Shown here piece by piece: positions 14,811 through 23,303 of a DNA stretch of 37,258 nt. Under the pieces are notes generated by a model. That model did not search any database. It was not told the origin of the DNA and saw nothing but the letters and a program-made list of their open reading frames with translations. Made by a program: the position numbers and the translations under genes. The first letter of the stretch is position 1. The number at the start of each line of letters is the position of its first letter. Source of the DNA: a virus; IMG/VR virus record IMGVR_UViG_3300024054_000541, positions 1 through 37,258 of that record. One strand, 5' to 3'.

Positions 14811-15250
14811 AATGTCTTTTCAAATCCGGTTTGAAAGTCGATCGAATAGACCGACAGCCGCGACGAATTCAGCACCGGCGCGTCGCCCGCCGGAATAACA
14901 GTGTCGATGTCAAGGCCGAGCGTCGTGCCGGAAAGCGCTGCTTCCACAATTTCCAGCATGGCGTAGGAGCCCGCGTCGGCATCCCTGCGGGCCTCGTTGT
15001 TCCCGCGCAGGCTCCTGGCCACGACGTAGACCGTGAACGTGATTCCGCGCTCCATCACCGTGCCGCCGGACGGCGTGAAACTCCCGCCGCCCATCACCAC
15101 AAATACGGCCGGAGCCAGAGCCGAGAGCTGGTCTATCTCGGCCTCGAACTCCCCGGCGTATGTGTCTATCCGGCGGCAGGCATCGCGCAAGGGTGACGCT
15201 TTAAGCGCCGCCAGCACGGCATCTTCAATTTCCGCGCGCGTTATGGGCAT
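14807..15250 (-). CDS. Mu Gp37-like protein (DUF1834 type)
   Basis: The 147-residue product begins MPITRAEIEDAVLAALKAS and contains AEIDQLSALAPAVFVVMGGGSF and TFTVYVVARSLRGNNEARRD. This matches my knowledge of the Gp37 family of Mu and B3 relatives, thought to act in head-tail joining or tail termination. I chose ATG 15250, which overlaps the previous stop as TAATG; an alternative ATG lies at 15259. It is in the invariant gp35-gp36-gp37 order. The TAG stop lies within a palindrome, so the natural C-terminus may have been trimmed or set by that insertion. Confidence 0.82.
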   Translation of the reverse strand: MPITRAEIEDAVLAALKASPLRDACRRIDTYAGEFEAEIDQLSALAPAVFVVMGGGSFTPSGGTVMERGITFTVYVVARSLRGNNEARRDADAGSYAMLEIVEAALSGTTLGLDIDTVIPAGDAPVLNSSRLSVYSIDFQTGFEKTL

Positions 15251-15678
15251 TACAGGCATCCATCCAGCGTCTCGCGAGTGAAAACGCGGCCCGGCGCGAC
15301 AAACGACGATGACGCCGCATTGGCGGCGGGAGAAGGCGGCGGTGGGACATCTAAAATAGCCTGGCCGCGCACGATTTTTTCGAGCACACTGAGCGCGTCC
15401 TCGTAGCGGGCGCGCCGGGTGTCGGGGATGCTCTCGTGCCGCCGCGCGTAAAGGTTGTAGATGGCAATGTCTGCTGCCAGACATCGGATGAGCGCCGGAA
15501 CCGGGTTCATCGGCACGCTGTAGCGCATGCCGCAGAACCCGTCTATCAGCGACGAGGCGGCCGAGACCGCCTCGTTGACCCTGGACTGATCGACAGCGCC
15601 GGCCCTGTCGTCGTCGGTTAGATCAATTACCGCGTCTAGCGGGATCGCGCGGGTGATGTCGTCGAGCGAGCAGTACAC
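15250..15678 (-). CDS. Mu Gp36-like protein (DUF1320 type)
   Basis: The product has 142 residues if translation starts at GTG 15678, giving VYCSLDDITRAIPLDAVIDLTDDD. Family members start right at this YC.LDD motif, which is why I prefer it to the ATG at 15723 that would overlap the preceding gene by 41 bases. Gp36 proteins are neck/connector components linking the head to the tail. Helical segments such as VNEAVSAASSLIDGFCGMRY and RCLAADIAIYNLYARRHE fit that fold. The last 30 residues are Pro/Ala/Ser-rich. It is coupled to Gp37 by a 1-base overlap. Confidence 0.85.
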   Translation of the reverse strand: MYCSLDDITRAIPLDAVIDLTDDDRAGAVDQSRVNEAVSAASSLIDGFCGMRYSVPMNPVPALIRCLAADIAIYNLYARRHESIPDTRRARYEDALSVLEKIVRGQAILDVPPPPSPAANAASSSFVAPGRVFTRETLDGCL

Positions 15679-15682
15679 GGGT

Positions 15683-15859
15683 TCACCCGCTACCGGACGG
15701 CGCGGATGCGGCGGACGTGACAATTTCCACGGTCAGCATCGGCTCGGCCTTGAGGCGTTCAGCCGTTTTTTTATCGACATCCACCTCCAGAGGCTCGCGA
15801 GTGAAGCATATGCCTGCCCTACAGAACTTCTCCGGCACGGATTTAACAATAAGCTTCAT
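15683..15859 (-). CDS. Mu Gp35-like small protein
   Basis: This 58-residue protein (MKLIVKSVPEKFCRAGICFT...) starts at ATG 15859, chosen for its strong GAAGGAGG Shine-Dalgarno. It has a compact beta-hairpin pattern and ends in a Ser/Ala/Gly stretch. In Mu and its relatives a small protein stands between the major head subunit and gp36, and some carry a similar KxFxRAGxxF motif. It is likely a structural accessory; its exact role is unknown. Confidence 0.75.
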   Translation of the reverse strand: MKLIVKSVPEKFCRAGICFTREPLEVDVDKKTAERLKAEPMLTVEIVTSAASAPSGSG

Positions 15860-15870
15860 ATTCCCTCCTT

Positions 15871-16749
15871 CTAGCCGAGCCACGGCATGACCAGCAGTTC
15901 GGCCGTGCCTCTCCATGTGTTGGTGGCTCCGTTGGCGGCGCGTTCGTTCAACAGGATTTCCCGTGCGGCCGCTTCGTTGCCGGAATGCACAACCAGCAGG
16001 TTCGGTATCACGCCAAGCGGCTCGCCCTTAGCGTCCCGAAACGCGATCATCGCGGCCCGCGCGGCGGCGTAGTTGGCGGCGTTCAGCGTGTCCTTCGATC
16101 CGTAGGCGAGCTGCCACGGGCCGTAGCCCGCATTGCCGCGGTAGTCCACGCCGTAGAGGAACTGCTTTTTCATGAAAGTGTTGGAATCGGTGGGGCTGTC
16201 GAGCGCCGTGAACTGCGCTGTCTGGCGCATCTGCCATATGAGCGGCCTGACCGCCCGCGATGTGTCGAGCAGATACCAGCCGGTGCCGGTGCCTCCGCCG
16301 GAGTTCGACACGGTGGAAGCCCCCACCGGGTGATCCGTGTCGAAGAAATACTGCCCGTCGTAGCAGAGCGAGTTGAAGCCGGACACCAGCAGCGCCGCCA
16401 CCAGCTTGTCGGGATGCACCGCCGCCGCGCGCGCCAACTCCCTCACCCTCGGCGAATACATGCCTATCTGGTCGTCGGCGATGTCATCCCTGTCCACGCT
16501 CACCGTGGCTTCGAACGACCGGTTTTTGATGGTGTAGTCGTGAGCCATCAGGTTCTGCACCTGCCGCTCGCCGACCCACTCCCTCATGCCGGGGAAATCG
16601 CCGAGCCATGCGTAGGTGGTCTCCCTCCCGGTGGACGGCGCGTCCATCGCTATTTTCTTGTACTGCGGGTCAATGCTCTGGAACAGCTCGTTGAACAGCG
16701 TGTTAAAACTTTTGTGCATTCCCGTGAGGGACGCCTGATTGATAATCAC
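15871..16749 (-). CDS. Major capsid protein, Mu gpT-like
   Basis: This 292-residue protein matches Mu gpT in signature segments: MHKSFNTLFNELFQ, YAWLGDFPGMREWVGERQV, DYTIKNRSFEATVSVDRDDI and CYDGQYFFDTDHPVG. It assembles into the icosahedral head around the scaffold/protease product encoded two genes upstream. Start ATG 16749 is preceded by AGGAGGCATCCGG. Length is close to the Mu protein. Between it and the protease gene lies a small decoration-type gene, as in many transposable phages. Confidence 0.94.
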   Translation of the reverse strand: MIINQASLTGMHKSFNTLFNELFQSIDPQYKKIAMDAPSTGRETTYAWLGDFPGMREWVGERQVQNLMAHDYTIKNRSFEATVSVDRDDIADDQIGMYSPRVRELARAAAVHPDKLVAALLVSGFNSLCYDGQYFFDTDHPVGASTVSNSGGGTGTGWYLLDTSRAVRPLIWQMRQTAQFTALDSPTDSNTFMKKQFLYGVDYRGNAGYGPWQLAYGSKDTLNAANYAAARAAMIAFRDAKGEPLGVIPNLLVVHSGNEAAAREILLNERAANGATNTWRGTAELLVMPWLG

Positions 16750-16761
16750 TCCGGATGCCTC

Positions 16762-17172
16762 CTATACAAATTTGACCCAGACGCCGTCGGCGTCCACGTC
16801 GAATATCTTTCCAGCCGCCGAACGGGTGTTAGTGGCGCTGGTTCTGGCGACCGTCTGGTCGTCCACGATGTAGCAGTCGTTGCCGATGTCCGCGCCGGTG
16901 ATGGCGTCTCCGCCCGATGAGTTTCCGAACCGGAAGACTCCTTTTTCTACGTCCACGCTTACGGCTCCGTCGATACCGGACGAGTTATCCGCCCGCGACG
17001 CGGCCCGGCCTATGCCGAGCAGTGCTGCCGCCGTGGCGCCGGGCGTTGCGTATCCGGTGGCCGAACGCGCCACGAGCGCCCCGGCAAAAATCTTTTTGGA
17101 TGCCGCGACCGGCACATTTACAATGTCTCCAGCCCGCGATGGCGTGTTTCTGTCTGTTGTGAGAGCCGCCAT
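16762..17172 (-). CDS. Head decoration-type protein
   Basis: The 136-residue protein begins MAALTTDRNTPSRAGDIVNVPVA and resembles small capsid decoration proteins (DUF2190-like) in its initial motif and in repeated V/A-rich strands such as IFAGALVARSATGYA and GVFRFGNSSGGDAIT. It lies between protease/scaffold and major capsid genes, a common site for a decoration protein that stabilises the mature shell. Ser/Ala-rich turns and an all-beta pattern fit. The specific family is inferred, not proven. Confidence 0.75.
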   Translation of the reverse strand: MAALTTDRNTPSRAGDIVNVPVAASKKIFAGALVARSATGYATPGATAAALLGIGRAASRADNSSGIDGAVSVDVEKGVFRFGNSSGGDAITGADIGNDCYIVDDQTVARTSATNTRSAAGKIFDVDADGVWVKFV

Positions 17173-17175
17173 GTG

Positions 17176-18189
17176 TTACATGCCTCCTTCAGTCTTCGGG
17201 TTGTGTTTGCGGAACATCTCCGCCGTTATGCCCATCATGCTGTTGATCGCCGACTGAGCGGCATCTATCGCACCGGTTGCCGCGCCGTCCGGCCCGGCGA
17301 TCGTGCCCATCGGCACGACTACCGCCGCCTTGGCGATAAACACCCTGAACCCCTCCGCATCCGTTCTGGCGTATCCCTCCGCCCATTCCTTCTGCGCCGG
17401 CGTTATTTTCCCGTCCTTCATGGCCATCGCCACCAGTTCGGCTGCATCGCGCGCGGCCAGCCTGTCCTTGAGCGACGTGACCTCCATCGCCAGATTACCG
17501 CCGGCCTCGTGCGACTGTTTCATCGCCATGATTGTTCCGGACACCTCGGCGTCGTTCGCGTTCTCCGGCAGGCCGATTGCCGCTATCATCTTCTTGTGCG
17601 CCGTCACCGCTGTGTCGCGTGCGGCAATAATGCCGCCCACCTTTTCCACGACCGTTGCCTCCGGTGCGCCGTCGGGCAGCCCCAGAAGCGTGTACAGCTC
17701 CTTCATTCCGTGTTCCTCCTCTTGCATTGAATTCCCGGCCCGCTTGTTTGCAAGCGGCTCCATGCCGTCGATATTCGGGGCGTTGGTGAGCCCCGCGCTC
17801 AATAGCTCAGTCACGCGGCCGTCGCGGCCGCGCCGCACGAATACCGGGCTGATGAACCGGTACTCGCGGGCGGCGATATATGCCTTTGCCCGGTCTGTCC
17901 ATTCGACATTCGCCCAGATGCCGTCCGGGCCCCTGTTCTCCAGCCCCGTGATCCACCCGGCGGCGGGGGCCTCCACGCCCGCCAGGGTCTGGTGTTCGTA
18001 ATCGATTACCACGTCATTTTTCCGGCCCGCGAACGCGGCCATAACCATGGCGGCGGCTTCATCGTCCATCAGGAAATCGCCCTTCGGCGTGTTGACATGC
18101 CCGGATGGAATAAGCTGAATGGCGGACGGCGGGGCTATGATCCCCGCGCCATCCATCGACCTGCAAACGACAATCCGTGTATCTCTCAT
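17176..18189 (-). CDS. Capsid protease/scaffold, Mu gpI-like
   Basis: The 337-residue protein begins MRDTRIVVCRSMDG; I took ATG 18189 because it overlaps the previous stop as ATGA. The N-terminal part (residues 1-150) resembles the Mu protease: LIPSGHVNTPKGDFLMDD, VVIDYEHQTLAG and EYRFISPVFVRRG. The His in DYEHQT is the likely catalytic His. From about 160 onward the protein is helical and Ala/Glu/Lys-rich, as expected for the scaffold that is also produced separately in Mu (gpZ). An internal start such as MKELYTLLG may yield the scaffold alone. It processes and shapes the prohead together with gpT. Confidence 0.88.
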   Translation of the reverse strand: MRDTRIVVCRSMDGAGIIAPPSAIQLIPSGHVNTPKGDFLMDDEAAAMVMAAFAGRKNDVVIDYEHQTLAGVEAPAAGWITGLENRGPDGIWANVEWTDRAKAYIAAREYRFISPVFVRRGRDGRVTELLSAGLTNAPNIDGMEPLANKRAGNSMQEEEHGMKELYTLLGLPDGAPEATVVEKVGGIIAARDTAVTAHKKMIAAIGLPENANDAEVSGTIMAMKQSHEAGGNLAMEVTSLKDRLAARDAAELVAMAMKDGKITPAQKEWAEGYARTDAEGFRVFIAKAAVVVPMGTIAGPDGAATGAIDAAQSAINSMMGITAEMFRKHNPKTEGGM

Positions 18190-18737
18190 CTTCCGCGACT
18201 CCCTTCGATGTGATCTGTCAAAATCCGCTTGATTTCCTCCGCGTCGGCCGCGCCCACGCCCAGAAACGGCCGGGCAGGGATATTCATGCGCCGGTCGTGC
18301 CCGCGCACGAAGCCAACGCCGGAGGCGGTTTTCTTGTACGCGCCTCGGCGAGTAAAGACGGATCGATCCCGCGATTTCACCCGCCGCATGTGCGCGGCAA
18401 CCTTCACCGTGCCGCGAAACCCGTACTGGTGCGCGGCGGCGTAGGCGAGCGCCGACGACAGCGTCACACTGCCCGGCCCCACGCGGTAGTTCACGCTGCC
18501 GCGCAGGCGGCCCGCCTCGGTGAGTATCTTCGAGTGCTTCTTGCCAAGGAGCGTGGACGATGAAAGGGGCGTCCACGGCCTGCCGTCCGGATCCTTCTGT
18601 GCGTTGAACCGGCCCTCGGTGGCGCGCATCATGTATTCGCCGATATTTTTCAAGGCCGGTTGCAGATTCCCCGCGCGGGAGGCCATGCTGCCGGTCTCCA
18701 CGACCGCGCCGCCATCGGTGATGGTGATTTTCAGCAT
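18186..18737 (-). CDS. Virion morphogenesis protein, Mu gpG-like
   Basis: This 183-residue protein starts at ATG 18737 (MLKITITDGGAVVETGSMAS). Motifs ATEGRFNAQKDPDGRPWTPLS, ILTEAGRLRGSVNYRVG and SALAYAAAHQYGFRGTV are typical of the phage virion morphogenesis family to which Mu gpG belongs. It is needed for tail completion or head-tail assembly. The last residues overlap the protease gene by 4 bases. The C-terminal half is very basic (RRVKSRDRSVFTRRGAYKK). The 159-bp gap upstream is unusual for this compact operon. Confidence 0.88.
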   Translation of the reverse strand: MLKITITDGGAVVETGSMASRAGNLQPALKNIGEYMMRATEGRFNAQKDPDGRPWTPLSSSTLLGKKHSKILTEAGRLRGSVNYRVGPGSVTLSSALAYAAAHQYGFRGTVKVAAHMRRVKSRDRSVFTRRGAYKKTASGVGFVRGHDRRMNIPARPFLGVGAADAEEIKRILTDHIEGSRGR

Positions 18738-18896
18738 GGCGGCAGGCCTATGGACGGACGGCGTGGACAATATGGATGTGGTATAATGGCCTTGTGGAAC
18801 GGCTGGCGGGTTGCGGCCCGATCTGTCGAGGCTTGCCGAGGCGCGCCTGACAGTTGCCGGTTGTTCCTGCACACGGAGCCGCTAATCCGTGAGGCC
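18738..18896. other. 159-bp gap in the head operon with hairpins
   Basis: No open reading frame with a ribosome site is seen on the minus strand. The plus strand has a perfect -10 hexamer, TATAAT (18781-18786), but no -35 match. Further on lie an 8-bp stem with one bulge (TGTCGAGGC / GCCTGACA, about 18825-18853) and a 6-bp stem (CACGGA / TCCGTG, about 18873-18892). It could encode a small RNA or simply be spacer. Confidence 0.35.
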
Positions 18897-20123
18897 CTAT
18901 TTCCTGCCATATAAAAGCGCCCCCATCCTTTGCCTGTTGATATAATCGATGTCGCGCACGGGAATGAATGTCCACGCCTCAAGGATGCCGCCTTTCACCT
19001 GTGCCACGAGCAGCAGTCCATCCTTGCCGCCGGTTGCCACGGCCTTGATCACGCGCGCCCTCAGCTCAACCTTGCCCGTGCCGAGGTGTTTTTCGAACGA
19101 CAGCCAGACCTCAAACGGATCGGTAAGAAGCTCGTCGAGGAAGGGCAGGTAAGCCGACCGCGCGGGATCCACATGCGCGGCCAGAGTGGCGGCGTCAACC
19201 AGCACCGGCACGCCGCCGGGAACGTCGAAAACCTTCTCCGCGCCGCCAATCGAGCGCTCCACGGCGGCCCGCATTCCGTCCATGCCTGTCTCTTTTCTGC
19301 CGATGGCCGCCCGCGCCGCGTCGAGCGGGATCCTCTCAGGGCGCTTGTACGTCTCCGGGCCTGACGTCACGAGCTTTTGCCATGAGTCAGCCTTTTGGGC
19401 GCGCCATTCGTTCATGGATGCCTCCGCCAACGGCCTGCCCCACGCGGTTTCGCCCACGTTGTAATCCCATCCCGGATCGATGCCGTTTGGAATAGTGCCG
19501 CTTCGCGTGCCGTCCTTCGATTTCCACTCGTATGTTCCGTCGTCCGGGGCGTCGTCTGGTTCGGTCTTGCCGATGCCCTCCATGTCGCGGCGCGAGAGCG
19601 CGAAGACCTTGCACTTGCAGCCCCATCCGTTTGGCGGGTAGTGCGTCTTCCACCACGGATCGTCCCACGGCAGAACAAGCCCGTTCCACGAAAGATGCAA
19701 CAGACGGGGAGTAACGGAATCTCCGTGGCGGTATTCCCAATACGGGCGCGAGCCAAGCACGTCCGGATCGGTCATCTGCCGGTAACGCCCGGCCACGTAG
19801 GCCGCGCGGACGTTCGTGTCGAAGATTACCCTCGTGCGCCAGCCGCGCCCACCGTTGTAGCTCCAGCCGTGTCTATTCACGATCTTGTCGAAGTCGCGGC
19901 GGAATTCGTCGAGCGTGACGCCGGACGCGATAGCTTTGTCCACCGCCTCGCGCAGATCGGTTATGAGAGCGGACTTCATCGCGCCCGCAACCACAAACGC
20001 GCGGGAATGCTCGCCCTGCCATAATTCCGTCCAGCGGCGCGTGGGCAGGTTGAGCTTTTGCCGGAAGAATTCCACGGCCTCGGCCAGAGGCAGTCGCGTG
20101 TAGGAGCTGTCCGTCTCAATCAC
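18897..20123 (-). CDS. Minor head protein, Mu gpF-like
   Basis: The product has 408 residues when started at GTG 20123 (VIETDSSYTRLPLAEAV), which has GAGGTG 7 bases upstream and overlaps the portal stop by 8 bases; an upstream ATG at 20165 would overlap further. It matches the Mu F / SPP1 gp7 head morphogenesis family: RVIFDTNVRAAYVAGRY, SRPYWEYRHGDSVTPR, the HPP-type motif WWKTHYPPNGWGCKCKVFA with conserved cysteines. The protein is packaged in the head with the portal and may be ejected with DNA. Its C-terminal region (EVWLSFEKHLGTGKVELRAR) looks like a barnase/PBC-type toxin-like domain found fused to some F homologues, which would be a second function. Confidence 0.9.
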   Translation of the reverse strand: MIETDSSYTRLPLAEAVEFFRQKLNLPTRRWTELWQGEHSRAFVVAGAMKSALITDLREAVDKAIASGVTLDEFRRDFDKIVNRHGWSYNGGRGWRTRVIFDTNVRAAYVAGRYRQMTDPDVLGSRPYWEYRHGDSVTPRLLHLSWNGLVLPWDDPWWKTHYPPNGWGCKCKVFALSRRDMEGIGKTEPDDAPDDGTYEWKSKDGTRSGTIPNGIDPGWDYNVGETAWGRPLAEASMNEWRAQKADSWQKLVTSGPETYKRPERIPLDAARAAIGRKETGMDGMRAAVERSIGGAEKVFDVPGGVPVLVDAATLAAHVDPARSAYLPFLDELLTDPFEVWLSFEKHLGTGKVELRARVIKAVATGGKDGLLLVAQVKGGILEAWTFIPVRDIDYINRQRMGALLYGRK

Positions 20124-21825
20124 CGGAGGCCACCTCGTACATGCCCGCCGCCACGGCTCCGGCAAGCGCCATCGTAATAATATCCGTCAGATCGCCGGAC
20201 GGCATCTCCGGCCAAAGCTCCAGCAGGCTGTCGCGGAAATCCTCGATGCTCGCGGAACGCTCCAGCAGGGCACGGGCGGCAGTCAGCCAGGGCTGTACAG
20301 GATCCGCCGCGGGCGCGCCTTGGCGAGCCTCGGCGGACAATTGCCCGGCAAAATAACCGGCGGGGTCGGCGGAAGATGCGGACGTGGCGGACAGTTGGCG
20401 TAGAGACGCAAAATCTTGCGTCTCTACGGGCACGGGCGCGCGCGAACCCATACCCCTGTCAAAACGATTTATAACAGTGTCAAGGGCGTTTTCTCCGCCA
20501 TTAGGCGTGTGTCGGGCCGGCCTGTTGGCCCGAACCGTCACAGGCGGTTCTACGGCGGCTGGCGCGCCTAGCGTCTTTTCCCCTTGCGCCGGCATCGGAA
20601 TCCCGAATCTCTCATGCACATGGCTTTCGCCTATCCCTCCGAACCCGGCGTCCTTGATAAGGATGCCGAAGATGCGCGCCGTCCTTTCGAGGTCTTCGGC
20701 GTCGTTGACCGGCAGCAGGAACTTCGGCACTCCGGCGTCCATGCCGAAGTTGAACGCCGTCCACGGAGCGATGAGCTGATTCCGGATTGTCCGGGCCAGC
20801 GATTTGGCGTCGGCCTCCAGCAGGTCGCGCCTGACGTCGCGGGCCTCGGTCTCGCCGCCCAGCCTGCCGGGTGTGGAATCGGTGGAACCCGAATGGCCGA
20901 GAACAGCCTTGCTCATCGCGCTGTCGCAGAATCGGGCGAAGCTCTCGAAGCTGCCGGTGTCGCCGCGGAGCTTCGATTCCAGTAGCTCGATCACGGTGGC
21001 ATCGCTGATGACAGCGGCCGCGTCGTTGGCCAGACCCAAAACGGCGCGCCGCAGCGCGTCTATCTCTCCGGCGCTCGCCCCGGCGCGGTACTTGCCCACG
21101 CGCATCGGCACGGCGAACGTGTCGTTGAACACTACCCAGTCCTTCAGATTGTAGTTCTTGAACAGATACATGTAGGCGCACGGGCGCAGGATTCCGCCGC
21201 GCGTGGCGATGCCCGATCGCGCAGATGACCGGTGAAATATGAATTTGTTGTGTGGAACCTCGTCGCCCGTCAGGGCGTCGTCGGTGAGCAACAGCGGGTA
21301 TTTGAGAATCGCGCCCATTCCGGCGGCGGCCGTGGCGCTGGAAAAAAACGTAAACCGCTTCGGATGCACCCAATTTATGCTTTTACACCAGACGCGCCCT
21401 CCGGCGATCTCCCACATGATTTCCGACATTGAGAACCCTTTGCCCAGGGCATCCAGTATGTCCCGGAGGGCATCGTCGAAATTTTCAATATATTGCAACA
21501 TCTCGCGGGCGGCCCCGGCTATCCGCTTGTCCCTCGCCGAATCGGACGCCGGATGGATCTCCCACTCAAGCCCGGCGACGGCCAGCCGACGCACCGACAA
21601 CACTCCGCCCAGATGACAGTCCTTCTCTTCCATCTCCCCGAATAGCTCGGCCTGCCGCGACACATCCCCCTGATTCGCCTCGCGGAATATCGCGGCCAGC
21701 CGGTCGGGAGTGAGGCCGTTCGACGGATATGTCGCATAGCGGTCGTATACCGACGCCACGACGATTTCGTTCGTGATTGGCCGTCCGCGCCTTATTTCGT
21801 TGCCGTATCGATCCAGTATCGCCAT
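20116..21825 (-). CDS. Portal protein, Mu gp29-like
   Basis: The 569-residue product belongs to the Mu portal family (DUF935): ILDRYGNEIRRGRPITNEIV, HLGGVLSVRRLAVAGLEWEI, KGFSMSEIMWEIAGG and HPKRFTFF. It forms the dodecameric ring through which terminase pumps DNA. ATG 21825 was chosen because it overlaps the terminase stop by one base; a GTG three codons upstream is the alternative. Residues from about 430 to 510 are a variable Pro/Ser/Ala-rich linker that contains the decapeptide VETQDFASLR encoded by a palindrome, then a helical C-terminus. The insertion does not disturb the frame. Confidence 0.92.
   Translation of the reverse strand: MAILDRYGNEIRRGRPITNEIVVASVYDRYATYPSNGLTPDRLAAIFREANQGDVSRQAELFGEMEEKDCHLGGVLSVRRLAVAGLEWEIHPASDSARDKRIAGAAREMLQYIENFDDALRDILDALGKGFSMSEIMWEIAGGRVWCKSINWVHPKRFTFFSSATAAAGMGAILKYPLLLTDDALTGDEVPHNKFIFHRSSARSGIATRGGILRPCAYMYLFKNYNLKDWVVFNDTFAVPMRVGKYRAGASAGEIDALRRAVLGLANDAAAVISDATVIELLESKLRGDTGSFESFARFCDSAMSKAVLGHSGSTDSTPGRLGGETEARDVRRDLLEADAKSLARTIRNQLIAPWTAFNFGMDAGVPKFLLPVNDAEDLERTARIFGILIKDAGFGGIGESHVHERFGIPMPAQGEKTLGAPAAVEPPVTVRANRPARHTPNGGENALDTVINRFDRGMGSRAPVPVETQDFASLRQLSATSASSADPAGYFAGQLSAEARQGAPAADPVQPWLTAARALLERSASIEDFRDSLLELWPEMPSGDLTDIITMALAGAVAAGMYEVASGD
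20399..20428. repeat. 30-bp palindrome inside the portal gene
   Basis: The arms cgtagagacgcaa and ttgcgtctctacg are nearly perfect around a 4-base centre; the strict 12-bp arms are 20399-20410 and 20417-20428. The sequence belongs to a short palindrome type common in bacterial chromosomes, and it is read in frame within the portal linker. Confidence 0.9.
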
Positions 21826-23303
21826 CACCAGCACCCCCCGCCGACCGCCACCGGGCGGGGTGTTACAGACTCGTACTCCACCGGGCCGCCATATGCGTTA
21901 TCCGCGGCGTAGACCGCCAGCATTCCGGCAACGGCCGAATCTCCGTGGCGCTTGCCCCCTTTACGGTTTGCGCTGCGGACGTCGGAAATCGCGGGCACGC
22001 CTTTTTCAAGCCGCACCGCGCGGTGGTCGTTCAATATGTCGGCGTCCGCCGGAATCTCGATTGTCCGATCTTCGAACCTGACTTTGTACTTGGGCATGGC
22101 GTCGCGGTATGTCTCGCGGGTGAGCATCACCCGGTGAATGCGATCCGCGCCGTATCTCTGCATGGCCACCTCGGCCAGGTATTGACCATTACCCCGCGCG
22201 TCCAGGGCGCCGGAACGGAAATCCGGCAGGCGGTCGGCGATGAAAAACAATATCTGCTCCTGCTGCTGGAACGGCACGTTCCGGAGTTCCACCGCGAACG
22301 GCGCGCGAAGGCTCAGGTTCGGCCTCCGGGCGAGCGGGAGAATCACGGTGAGATCTATGTCTCGGGCGAAATCCTCTCCGAAATAATGCGTCTGTGCCGG
22401 ATCGAGCGCATCCAGCAAGGGCGCGATGTGAAAGTCCAGCCAGTCCTGGCAATCCTGCCGCCGCGAGGTTTCCGGCAACTGCTCGAAGCCGTCCGCGCAT
22501 GCCCATCGCAGCACCGGAATATCTCCACTCATGCAGGATTCCACCAGCACCGACGAGAAATAGATGCCGCTGCCCTTCGAGGGCACGCAGAACAGCTCCT
22601 CGTCGGCGTGCTCGCCGTAGGAATTGATAATATCCTGCCGCCACGAGGCCTCCGCCTCCGGCGTCCATGTCTTGCCGAGCACCAGGGCGATGCGCCTGTA
22701 CAGGCCGTCGGCAAGGGCGTCGTCAAGCGTGATACGGTGGATTCCGTATGGGTATTTGCCCTTGCGGACGTCGTTTATCAGCGCGTTGAAGGGGTTGTCG
22801 TCGCCGAAGTGCGTGGAGATGACCCGCACCTTGCCGCCCCACATTAAAAACGCCATAGCGGCCTTGATCAGCCCTTGCATGTCGTCATGAAACGCTGCCT
22901 CGTCGATGACCGCGATACCCTGCTTGCCGCGCAGGTTCGACGGACGCGAGGACAGCGCCAGAATCTTGAATCCGGACATGAAATCGATGCGGAACGCGTG
23001 GATATCCTTGTCGCCGTCCTCGTCGCGGAACATGCACTCCGCGACCTCTCCGGCCGCCAGATTGTACGCCCGCGACCAGAAAGCGCAGGCGTCGATGAAC
23101 TCGCGCGCCATGTCCTTGTTGTAGCCGATATAGAAGACGTCCATGCCCGCCGCGCCGGCCGCCGTGAGCGCGTCGTCGGCCGCCTCCGCCCACGACAGGC
23201 CGACGCGGCGGGATTTTTCGCATATTTTGACGTCGCGCGGGTCGGCGATCCAGTTCTTCTGGTACGGCAGCAGAACGCCGCGTGGTTCCGTTTCGTCCGT
23301 CAT
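21825..23303 (-). CDS. Terminase large subunit, Mu gp28-like
   Basis: This 492-residue packaging ATPase/nuclease has a Walker A-like segment, EKSRRVGLS, at 29-37 and Walker B with the catalytic Glu, AVIDEAAF, at 131-138. Between them are LSSRPSNLRG and downstream RVISTHFGDDNPFN, both conserved in Mu gp28. The C-terminal nuclease part includes YFGEDFARDIDLTVILPLAR and IHRVMLTRETYRDAMPKYK, with acidic residues for metal binding. It cuts and pumps phage DNA, in Mu with host DNA attached at the ends (headful packaging). It overlaps the small-subunit gene by 4 bases and the portal gene by 1. Confidence 0.94.
   Translation of the reverse strand: MTDETEPRGVLLPYQKNWIADPRDVKICEKSRRVGLSWAEAADDALTAAGAAGMDVFYIGYNKDMAREFIDACAFWSRAYNLAAGEVAECMFRDEDGDKDIHAFRIDFMSGFKILALSSRPSNLRGKQGIAVIDEAAFHDDMQGLIKAAMAFLMWGGKVRVISTHFGDDNPFNALINDVRKGKYPYGIHRITLDDALADGLYRRIALVLGKTWTPEAEASWRQDIINSYGEHADEELFCVPSKGSGIYFSSVLVESCMSGDIPVLRWACADGFEQLPETSRRQDCQDWLDFHIAPLLDALDPAQTHYFGEDFARDIDLTVILPLARRPNLSLRAPFAVELRNVPFQQQEQILFFIADRLPDFRSGALDARGNGQYLAEVAMQRYGADRIHRVMLTRETYRDAMPKYKVRFEDRTIEIPADADILNDHRAVRLEKGVPAISDVRSANRKGGKRHGDSAVAGMLAVYAADNAYGGPVEYESVTPRPVAVGGGCW

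Noticed and set aside
18738-18896. tRNA gene in the gpG-gpF gap
   Set aside because: Hairpins do not assemble into a cloverleaf and no acceptor stem or TTC loop is present.
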